DNA from: Bacteroidota bacterium
Lineage (GTDB): Bacteria; Bacteroidota; Ignavibacteria; Kapaibacteriales; UBA2268
Direction: 5' to 3'
Assembly (NCBI GenBank): GCA_017428585.1
Contig: JAFRQN010000218.1
Coordinates: forward strand, 1-7,653
DNA length: 7,653 nucleotides
The notes under the pieces were generated by a model. It ran no database searches and was not told where the DNA came from. It was given only the letters and a program-made list of their open reading frames with translations. Positions 1 to 5,330 of this stretch are shown in pieces; within the stretch, counting starts at the first letter, position 1, and every line of letters begins with the position of its first letter. Both the position numbers and the translations under genes were made by a program.

Positions 1-80
1 ATATCTATTTTTTCTTCTTCAGAAAGTATTCTGTTTTCATTAGCATCAAAACAATCTGTATTCTTTTTTATTTCTGGCAT
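1..80 (-). CDS. N-terminal fragment, possibly GTP cyclohydrolase I (FolE)
   Basis: An open frame starts at the ATG at 80 and runs off the left edge after 26 complete codons, reading MPEIKKNTDCFDANENRILS and then EEEKID. It begins 28 bases after the stop of the upstream PTPS/QueD gene on the same strand, so the two are probably co-transcribed. The acidic stretch ending in LSEEEKID resembles the leader just before the catalytic domain in many FolE proteins, and folE is a common neighbour of PTPS/queD genes because its product, dihydroneopterin triphosphate, is the substrate of that enzyme. No catalytic or zinc residues of FolE lie inside the window, so the function is inferred from context and a short resemblance only. 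That a gene starts here is more certain than what it is. Confidence 0.45.
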   Translation of the reverse strand, partial: MPEIKKNTDCFDANENRILSEEEKID

Positions 81-108
81 AAAACTTTTTAGGTTATTTC
101 TTAAAAAT

Positions 109-522
109 TTAATCTGAATTGCCAAAATATTCTACATAACTGCTGTTGCTTTCAGCAATTTTAATTTTATATAGTTTGGCATTTTTTATTTTATCTTCCA
201 AAATATTCCATGCAAATATTGCTATATTTTCTGATGTAGGAATATTATGTTTAAAAAATTCTATATCAAGATTTAAGTTGGAATGGTCAAGCAGGGATAT
301 TAAATGTTCCTGCATAATATCTTTTAGTTCTTTTAAATTAATTACAAAGCCTGTAAGTGGATTAATACTGCCTTTAACCGTTACTTCTATTGTAAAATTA
401 TGACCATGTCCATTTTTATTTGCACACTGATTAAATAATCTAAAATTTTCTTCATCACTGAGTGACGGATTATAAATACGGTGTGATGCAGAAAAAGACA
501 TCTGTTTGGTTACATAAATCAT
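109..522 (-). CDS. queD: 6-pyruvoyl / 6-carboxy-tetrahydropterin synthase family protein (PTPS/QueD)
   Basis: A complete 137-residue protein of the normal length for this cytoplasmic family, which converts dihydroneopterin triphosphate to 6-pyruvoyl- or 6-carboxy-tetrahydropterin. Visible active-site parts are the zinc histidines His14 (FSASH), His39 and His41 (HGHN), the nucleophile Cys33, the Asp79-His80 pair in LLDHSNLN, and Glu124 near the C-terminus in the usual pterin-anchoring position. The spacing Cys33-x5-HGH is that of the PTPS-II (biopterin-type) subgroup as I recall it, whereas classical QueD has C-x3-HGH; the symbol is therefore a family label, and the product could be queuosine precursor or a tetrahydropterin cofactor. 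The start at 522 has no Shine-Dalgarno; the upstream bases are A-rich. It lies 35 bases after the M48 peptidase gene and 28 before a possible folE. Confidence 0.9.
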   Translation of the reverse strand: MIYVTKQMSFSASHRIYNPSLSDEENFRLFNQCANKNGHGHNFTIEVTVKGSINPLTGFVINLKELKDIMQEHLISLLDHSNLNLDIEFFKHNIPTSENIAIFAWNILEDKIKNAKLYKIKIAESNSSYVEYFGNSD

Positions 523-557
523 TGTATAGTATTTTTTTTATTTTATATTAAATTTAA

Positions 558-1397
558 TTATAAAGATGCTTTAAATTCAGCAAATCTATTCTTAAATAAA
601 TTATCTTCTGTTGGTTCTGGAATATTATTTTCTTTAAGTAATTTATCTATAGCATCTATTCTATCTTTATCAGTAGGATGAGTGCTTAAGAATTTTTGTA
701 TTGTATTATAAATTCCGCTCGATGATGATTGAGAATCATTTAACATTCTTGAGAAGAAATATTTAGAAGCACCAGGATACCATTTAGTTGATAATAAATA
801 CTTAAATGAATAATGATCAGCTTCTAATTCTTCGCTTCTGCTGTTTTCTAAAAATGCTAATTCAGTTAATACATTTGTTGCTAAATTTGTTATTTCACTT
901 GTATTTTCATCAAGGAATATATTGACTAAGAAGCTTACTCCATATTGTTTTTGGATTGTTTGAACAGAATGGCGTCTATCTGCATGTGCTATTTCATGAG
1001 CTAATATTGCTGCTAATTCTGCTTCGCTTTCAACATATTTTAATAGACCTGTATAAACATAAATATATCCTCCTGGAGTAGCGAAAGCATTGATAATATT
1101 TGTATCAAGAATTGTTACTTTGTATACAAATGTTTTGCTATAGAGCATTTCAGGTGATTTAATGATTTCATTAACAATATTTTGTAAATATTGTGTTGCT
1201 GAAGCATTATTTAGTATAGGATATGTTCTCGGATCTGCTTTTATTTGAGCATCAACTTCTGCACCAAGCTGTAAATCGTAGCTTGTTTGAAATACTGGCA
1301 ATACGCCATTATCATCGCATGCTGGAATAAATACAAGCAATGATAAAATTAATGTCAAGTTTAAGAATCTTTTAAGAAAAGATATGTTCTTATTCAT
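558..1397 (-). CDS. M48-family zinc metallopeptidase lipoprotein (BepA/LoiP-like)
   Basis: A 279-residue protein. Residues 1-26 form a lipoprotein signal peptide: positively charged start (K3, K9, R10), hydrophobic core, and lipobox IPAC with Cys27 as the lipidated residue. The mature chain begins Cys-Asp-Asp. The peptidase domain carries HEIAH at 134-138 (zinc ligands His134 and His138, catalytic Glu135), the SRSEELEAD segment at 186-194 that supplies the glutamate ligand, and STHP at 238-241, typical of M48C members. Relatives such as BepA and LoiP degrade or help assemble misfolded outer-membrane proteins in the periplasm; this one lacks the BepA TPR region, so a compact quality-control protease is the best guess. 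The start is supported by GGAG eight bases upstream, the only good Shine-Dalgarno in the window. It probably leads an operon with the pterin synthase. Confidence 0.93.
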   Translation of the reverse strand: MNKNISFLKRFLNLTLILSLLVFIPACDDNGVLPVFQTSYDLQLGAEVDAQIKADPRTYPILNNASATQYLQNIVNEIIKSPEMLYSKTFVYKVTILDTNIINAFATPGGYIYVYTGLLKYVESEAELAAILAHEIAHADRRHSVQTIQKQYGVSFLVNIFLDENTSEITNLATNVLTELAFLENSRSEELEADHYSFKYLLSTKWYPGASKYFFSRMLNDSQSSSSGIYNTIQKFLSTHPTDKDRIDAIDKLLKENNIPEPTEDNLFKNRFAEFKASL

Positions 1398-1405
1398 AAT
1401 TTAAA

Positions 1406-1410
1406 CTCCA
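1406..1410 (-). promoter_or_regulatory. Shine-Dalgarno of the M48 peptidase gene
   Basis: On the minus strand TGGAG lies eight bases before the ATG at 1397. It fixes that start and stands out because the other genes here have AT-rich leaders with no or weak Shine-Dalgarno. Confidence 0.7.
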
Positions 1411-1511
1411 AAAAATTATTTATAACTAATAAAATGCAATATAATATTTTTTAGCTTAATAATTTATATAAAAATTATCAAAGTCTTTATTTTTTCTAAT
1501 AAATAAAAAGA

Positions 1512-1560
1512 AAAAGCTATAAATTTGAATGTATGAAATCTTTTCAATTTTATAGCTTTT
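1512..1560 (-). terminator. Long hairpin terminator after the DUF4886 gene
   Basis: Arms 1512-1529 and 1543-1560 pair over 18 positions with one T-T mismatch (1524/1548) around a 13-base loop. On the minus strand the hairpin starts about 30 bases after the DUF4886 stop and is followed by a U-rich run (UUUU belonging to the stem, then UCUUUUUAUUU, complement of 1511-1501). That is the layout of an intrinsic terminator for the minus-strand transcript. The stem is long but contains only three G-C pairs. It also insulates the downstream M48 gene, whose promoter must then lie in 1398-1511; I see no convincing promoter hexamers there. Confidence 0.75.
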
Positions 1561-1591
1561 CTATTATAGTTTGTACGATAATTAATTTATT

Positions 1592-2389
1592 TTAATTTGG
1601 AAATGCATCGTCAGCATTAAACAAGCAAGGCAAAAATAGTCTTGATGTAATATATGCTTGACGTTGAATTTTATATAAATCTTTTTCAGATAAATTAGCT
1701 GGATTATAGCTAATTCCTTCTGGTGTTTTTCTTAACAAAGATGCATAAAAAATACAAGCATTTAAATATGAACCAGTTATATTAGCATGTTTATTGTCTG
1801 GATCATATAAGTTTATATAATATTCTTCTTGAAAGTATTTCCAAGCGATTCCGCATGGTATTACCGGCACACCCATTTTGCAGCCGAGCAGATTATAGCG
1901 TAATATAAGCTGATCCTGCATTCCTGAGTAAGTACAACATTTTGGAAAACGCTTGCATAGCGTCTCATCTCCATATTTTCGTCCCCATGTCATAAACAAT
2001 AGTGTTTTAGCATAAGGATTGTGTATATGAATTAATGAATCTAAAAAATATGCATAATGTAATGTTTTATTATAAAAAGTAGCACTATCCATTACTGGTC
2101 GTTGGCTTTGTTCCTGCAAGACAACATAATCCCAGCAGCCTAATTGAATTTTGTTTATTGTTTCTTCACATTCGCTGTGTTTTTCTAAAGTATAGCTGTC
2201 AAATGCAGATTTATCAGTTATTATTGTATCTGATGTATATGCTGCTAAGGTTGATACCATACCTGTAAAATTGTTCATGTGTGTGAAGCTATTGCCAATA
2301 AAAAGTACTTTCATAGTATTAGAATAAGATATATTGTTAATACTTATATTTATTATAAAACATAAAACAATTATTAAAGTTTTTTTCAT
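1592..2389 (-). CDS. Exported DUF4886 / SGNH-type hydrolase
   Basis: A 265-residue protein with an N-terminal signal sequence: KK at 2-3, then a hydrophobic stretch to about residue 21 ending near SYS-N at 21-24, so it is probably exported to the periplasm. After it comes the SGNH-fold nucleophile block GNSFT (Ser34 as candidate nucleophile), a conserved QEQSQRP segment at 92-98, and near the C-terminus D198-N-K-H201, matching the family's DxxH block with catalytic Asp and His, followed by GSYLNACIFYASLL as in DUF4886 proteins. Relatives are esterase-like hydrolases common in gut Bacteroidota and often linked to glycan deacetylation; the substrate here is unknown. The protein has nine cysteines after the signal, unusually many for an exported protein of this size. 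It lies 80 bases after the DUF2520 gene and is closed by the terminator at 1512-1560. Confidence 0.88.
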   Translation of the reverse strand: MKKTLIIVLCFIINISINNISYSNTMKVLFIGNSFTHMNNFTGMVSTLAAYTSDTIITDKSAFDSYTLEKHSECEETINKIQLGCWDYVVLQEQSQRPVMDSATFYNKTLHYAYFLDSLIHIHNPYAKTLLFMTWGRKYGDETLCKRFPKCCTYSGMQDQLILRYNLLGCKMGVPVIPCGIAWKYFQEEYYINLYDPDNKHANITGSYLNACIFYASLLRKTPEGISYNPANLSEKDLYKIQRQAYITSRLFLPCLFNADDAFPN

Positions 2390-2469
2390 TCTTCTTTTTA
2401 TTTATTTATACTTTTTAATTTTTTATACGATAGATATTTTATTATGTATCATTTTTATATTAATTTTCT

Positions 2470-3378
2470 TTATTTAATGCCTTCTTTTAATAATTTTTCT
2501 ATTTGTTCGGATTTGCTGCTTTCTATTAAATTTTCATCTTTTGCCATTTCCAATAATGCTAATCCAAAATAGCAGTAGCTTTTTCTTAAATGCTTATTAT
2601 CTTTTAAATCATCAATATGCTGTTTTAAAATATCATAATCTCCTCGAACAATAGGGCCTGTTAGTGCAGTTTTATCATTTTTCAGCGCTGTAAAATTATT
2701 ATTTATTGATGTATTAATTATTTTTGGCAAATATATTTCTGGCTGAATATCTGCTGCTTTTGCCAGTTTATATGATAAATTAAGCACCATTGCACTGTAA
2801 TTGGACGCTGCAACGGCAGCAGCATGATAGATAGATTTATTTTTTATTGTTTTATCGCTTATATAAATAGGATTGCCATATATTGTTTTTATAAAATTTG
2901 ATATTGTTTCTTTGGTTTCATCATTGTTTATATCTTGAGGCAGTTCAATGCTCCAAGCAGTATTATTTAATGTTGATTTTGCAAATTCTAATGTATTAAC
3001 GCCGTAAGGATTAAAAAAAGTTTGGAATGGATGTATTGATGCTGTAACAGCTCCATATTCCCTGCATTTATCTAAAACATTGTGTTTTAGCGTGCCTGAT
3101 AAATGGAAAACATAAACTCCTTTTAATTTATTTCCTAATTTGTTTGCGATTTCTGTTGCTTTTTCTTCTATATATCTATCTAAAACTGAAATTATTAAAG
3201 CATTTGGAATAACTTTTATTTTGTTTATATCATCTATAAATTCTGCTTTTATATTTTCGTCTTTGGATGCGCTTTTTGATATTACGTTGGACAGCATGCC
3301 TAATGAATCCAATGTAATTGAAAGTATTTTTCCTACATTGCCATATCCCAATACAGCAGCATTTTTAATTGTGTTCAT
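2470..3378 (-). CDS. Rossmann-like and DUF2520 domain protein
   Basis: A 302-residue cytoplasmic protein with a two-domain layout like that of ProC/6-phosphogluconate-type dehydrogenases. The N-terminal Rossmann domain has the dinucleotide-binding loop GYGNVG at 11-16. FHLSG at 91-95 and HPFQTF at 116-121 are hallmark motifs of the DUF2520 family, and the helical C-terminal domain carries YHAAAVAASNY at 184-194. Length and motif order are complete. Members probably bind NAD(P) and may be oxidoreductases, but no reaction is established for the family as far as I know, so no substrate is proposed. The gene is transcribed away from the ROK kinase across a 173-base AT-rich gap and may be co-transcribed with the DUF4886 hydrolase downstream (80-base gap with no terminator visible). 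Its start has no Shine-Dalgarno. Confidence 0.88.
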   Translation of the reverse strand: MNTIKNAAVLGYGNVGKILSITLDSLGMLSNVISKSASKDENIKAEFIDDINKIKVIPNALIISVLDRYIEEKATEIANKLGNKLKGVYVFHLSGTLKHNVLDKCREYGAVTASIHPFQTFFNPYGVNTLEFAKSTLNNTAWSIELPQDINNDETKETISNFIKTIYGNPIYISDKTIKNKSIYHAAAVAASNYSAMVLNLSYKLAKAADIQPEIYLPKIINTSINNNFTALKNDKTALTGPIVRGDYDILKQHIDDLKDNKHLRKSYCYFGLALLEMAKDENLIESSKSEQIEKLLKEGIK

Positions 3379-3551
3379 TATCTTTTCGTTGTAATTCTTT
3401 AATTTGCTAAATTATAAAATTTATTTTTATTATACAAAAATTTTATTTCCTTTGTATATCTTTGTAGAATTAATATTATAAATTATTTAATTGTTTTATT
3501 TATTGTTTTTCTTTATTTTAGAAAATATTTTTGAATTAAATATAGATTGTA
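3379..3551. promoter_or_regulatory. Divergent AT-rich promoter region between DUF2520 and ROK genes
   Basis: A 173-base region between two divergent starts must hold promoters for both. On the minus strand TTTTTGTATAAT (complement of 3440-3429) gives a perfect TATAAT about 50 bases before the DUF2520 start, and it closely matches TTTTTGTATATT at the tRNA promoter; no good -35 hexamer is present. On the plus strand TATCTTTG at 3457-3464 fits the Bacteroidota-type -7 element TAnnTTTG, without an upstream TTTG at the expected distance. Both are weak calls in such AT-rich DNA. I see no operator-like palindrome. Confidence 0.35.
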
Positions 3552-4502
3552 GTGGAAAAATCGGATCTTTTTGTCGGCGTTGATATTGGCGGAAGCAGTG
3601 TAAAAATTGGCGTAATTGATAGCAATTGCAATATAATATCAAAAAAAGTAATTGCAAATAACATAAAATTGCAGCCTGAACATATTCTTAACAATATCGT
3701 TGAAGTTCTTAAAGATTGCTTTAATGAGTATAAAAATATTAAATCTATTGGTGTTGGCGTACCGGGTATAGTTAAAAATGATATTTTATACATTGCTCCT
3801 AATCTGCCTAATTGGAAAAATCTGGATTTAGGCGGCTTTTTCCGCTCTAATTTTGATTGTCCTGTTTATATTGATAATGATGCAAAAGCTGCTGCATGGG
3901 CTGAATTAAAACGCGGGGCAGGAACAGAATTTAATGATTTTGTTTATATAACCTTGGGAACGGGGGTAGGCGGAACTATTATTATAAACAAGCAAATTTA
4001 TCGTGGAATGCATAATTCTGCTGGTGAAATAGGGCATTTAATTATAGACAGCAATATAAACAGAAATTTAGATTCTGATATTGATCAAAAAGAAAATTAT
4101 CGTTTGGGTGTATTGGAAGAGGCTATAGGCAGATTCCAAATTATTAATATTGCAAAGGATCTGTTAAAAGAAAATCAAAATTCGATGCTTTATGGCAAAG
4201 ACTTTGATGTTGTTGATATTTCCAATGCAGCGGATAATGATGATCCTGTTGCAAAAAATACTTTAATTATTGCTGGAAAATACTTGGGAATCCTTTTAGC
4301 AAATTTAATGAATGTATTGGATATAACAAATTTTGTAATTGGTGGTGGAATTTCTCGTACTAATAGTATATTATTTAAAACTGCTGTTGAGACAGCTAAA
4401 AATAGAGCAATACCTATTTTGGGAACAAATATTATTTTAAAACAAGCTAAATTTATTGATGAAACGGGTATTGTTGGCGCCGCCATCTTGGGTATTGATT
4501 AG
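3552..4502 (+). CDS. ROK-family sugar kinase (glucokinase-like), zinc motif absent
   Basis: A 316-residue cytoplasmic kinase of normal ROK length that probably phosphorylates glucose or a related hexose or amino sugar with ATP. The GTG start at 3552 is chosen because the phosphate-binding motif DIGGSSVKIGVID begins at residue 11, as in relatives, and no upstream ATG is available. Further landmarks are GVGVPGIV (67-74), DNDAKAAAWAE with catalytic Asp110, the GTGVGG loop (136-141), and the sugar-binding Glu159 and His162 in AGEIGH with Glu189 in GVLEEAIG. The ROK zinc motif CxCGxxGCxE, which should lie between about 166 and 189, is missing: no cysteine occurs there and the segment NRNLDSDIDQKENYRLG replaces it. 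No clear Shine-Dalgarno is seen. The BFN gene follows after 27 bases, suggesting an operon. The exact sugar cannot be read from the sequence. Confidence 0.9.
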   Translation: MEKSDLFVGVDIGGSSVKIGVIDSNCNIISKKVIANNIKLQPEHILNNIVEVLKDCFNEYKNIKSIGVGVPGIVKNDILYIAPNLPNWKNLDLGGFFRSNFDCPVYIDNDAKAAAWAELKRGAGTEFNDFVYITLGTGVGGTIIINKQIYRGMHNSAGEIGHLIIDSNINRNLDSDIDQKENYRLGVLEEAIGRFQIINIAKDLLKENQNSMLYGKDFDVVDISNAADNDDPVAKNTLIIAGKYLGILLANLMNVLDITNFVIGGGISRTNSILFKTAVETAKNRAIPILGTNIILKQAKFIDETGIVGAAILGID

Positions 4503-4529
4503 TTTATATATTTTTAATGGGAAAATAAA

Positions 4530-5132
4530 ATGAAAAAAATAGAATTAGCAATGTCAGGACTTGCTGCTGCTTCATCTTCTTTATCTTCTGGATATTCTTA
4601 TGTTGTAATCTTAAAAGAAAAAGAAGGGAACCGCACGCTTCCTATAACTATAACTACTTTAGAAGCTCAAGCATTTGTTGCTGCTTTAGAAAAAACAACT
4701 TCAGATAGACCGATGACGCATGAATTAATAAAAAGAATTATTTATTCGACAAGTCTTGTGGTCAAAGAGGTATTAATTTGTGATTTTAAGAATGATATTT
4801 TTTATGCCAGATTAGTTCTTAAAGATGAAATAGATAATAAAATCATAATAGACTGCAGGCCAAGCGATGCTATTGTTATTGCTCTTTACTGCGAAGCTCC
4901 TATTTTTGTTAATGAAGATATATTGGATGATATTGGTGTAACTTCTCGTATTAATAAGGTTGACAGCTGTATTGATGGAACTTTTCCATTTAAAGAAATG
5001 AATGACGACAGCAAATATCTTAAAATTGAAATGCTTAAGAGAAAATTGGATAATGCAGTAAGAAATGAAGAATATGAAAGAGCTGCTGAAATAAAAACAG
5101 AATTAGATAGTCTTAATCAGCCTAATAAATAA
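4530..5132 (+). CDS. Bifunctional nuclease domain (BFN/DUF151) protein with UVR tail
   Basis: A 200-residue protein. Residues 1-137 form the BFN/DUF151 domain, with LPIT (37-40), EAQAF (45-49), RPMTHEL (60-66) and the hallmark RPSDAI (110-115) followed by APIFV (123-127). A lysine-, serine- and acid-rich linker leads to a UvrB/UvrC-type UVR motif at about 164-195, recognisable from NEEYERAAEIKTELD. The domain is named for plant and bacterial proteins reported to have DNase and RNase activity; the biological role in bacteria is poorly defined, and the UVR helix pair suggests a protein partner. The family's usual IGGxEA is ITTLEA here, with both glycines replaced. A weak GGGA lies eight bases before the ATG. 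It sits 27 bases after the ROK kinase gene and probably shares its transcript; a functional link between them is unproven. Confidence 0.9.
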   Translation: MKKIELAMSGLAAASSSLSSGYSYVVILKEKEGNRTLPITITTLEAQAFVAALEKTTSDRPMTHELIKRIIYSTSLVVKEVLICDFKNDIFYARLVLKDEIDNKIIIDCRPSDAIVIALYCEAPIFVNEDILDDIGVTSRINKVDSCIDGTFPFKEMNDDSKYLKIEMLKRKLDNAVRNEEYERAAEIKTELDSLNQPNK

Positions 5133-5136
5133 AAAA

Positions 5137-5174
5137 TTTGGTTTTTTGACAAATAATTCTTATTTTTGTATATT
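5137..5174 (+). promoter_or_regulatory. Promoter of the tRNA gene (two overlapping consensus readings)
   Basis: TTGACA at 5146-5151 and TATATT at 5169-5174 are separated by exactly 17 bases: a near-perfect sigma-70 promoter ending 8 bases before the mature tRNA. The same stretch also reads TTTG (5137-5140), 20 bases, then TATTTTTG (5161-5168), matching the Bacteroidota primary-sigma consensus TTTG-N19-21-TAnnTTTG. Either predicts a start at or a few bases before the tRNA. It begins only 4 bases after the BFN stop codon. Confidence 0.75.
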
Positions 5175-5182
5175 CTTTTTTC

Positions 5183-5256
5183 GCCGGAGTAGCTCAGTTG
5201 GTTAGAGCACGGGAATCATAATCCCGGTGTCGGGGGTTCAAATCCCTCCTCCGGTA
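5183..5256 (+). tRNA. tRNA with CAU anticodon (probably elongator tRNA-Met; tRNA-Ile2 possible)
   Basis: A complete 74-base cloverleaf can be folded by hand: acceptor stem GCCGGAG (5183-5189) with CTCCGGT (5249-5255), first pair G-U; D-arm GCTC/GAGC; anticodon stem CGGGA/TCCCG around loop ATCATAA, giving anticodon CAT; variable loop GTGTC; T-arm GGGGG/CCCTC around TTCAAAT; discriminator A at 5256. CCA is not encoded and must be added by a nucleotidyltransferase. The anticodon stem lacks the three consecutive G-C pairs next to the loop (it has an A-U at 31-39) and position 1-72 is a G-U pair rather than C-A, so it is not initiator tRNA. Elongator Met and lysidine-modified Ile2 cannot be separated by eye; the body resembles elongator Met more. 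Confidence 0.93.
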
Positions 5257-5266
5257 CTTTTAATAA

Positions 5267-5300
5267 ATCTATATCTTTCTTAGATATAGATAATTTTTTT
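5267..5300 (+). terminator. AT-rich hairpin terminator after the tRNA
   Basis: ATCTATATCT (5267-5276) and AGATATAGAT (5282-5291) pair perfectly over 10 bases around a 5-base loop, followed after AA by seven T (5294-5300). The position 10 bases after the tRNA fits an intrinsic terminator or a 3' processing boundary. Only two of ten pairs are G-C, so the stem is weak. It ends 30 bases before the metK start, so metK would need its own promoter in 5301-5330 or depend on read-through. Confidence 0.5.
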
Positions 5301-5330
5301 AATATTTGGTATTAGCGATATAAAATTAAT

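Noticed and set aside
146..403. Plus-strand 85-codon frame opposite the pterin synthase gene
   Set aside because: Fully antisense to a gene with all its catalytic motifs; no ribosome site or recognisable domain.
3140..3394. Plus-strand 84-codon frame opposite the DUF2520 gene, and a similar minus-strand frame at 3536-3793
   Set aside because: Both overlap well-supported genes antisense and lack signals or homology.
4190..4486. Minus-strand 98-codon frame within the ROK kinase gene
   Set aside because: Shadow of the kinase coding frame; composition follows from the complementary codons.
5257..5330. SAM riboswitch before metK
   Set aside because: The gap is only 74 bases and shows a single simple AT-rich hairpin, without the multi-helix architecture of SAM-I or the conserved cores of SAM-II or SAM-III that I could recognise.
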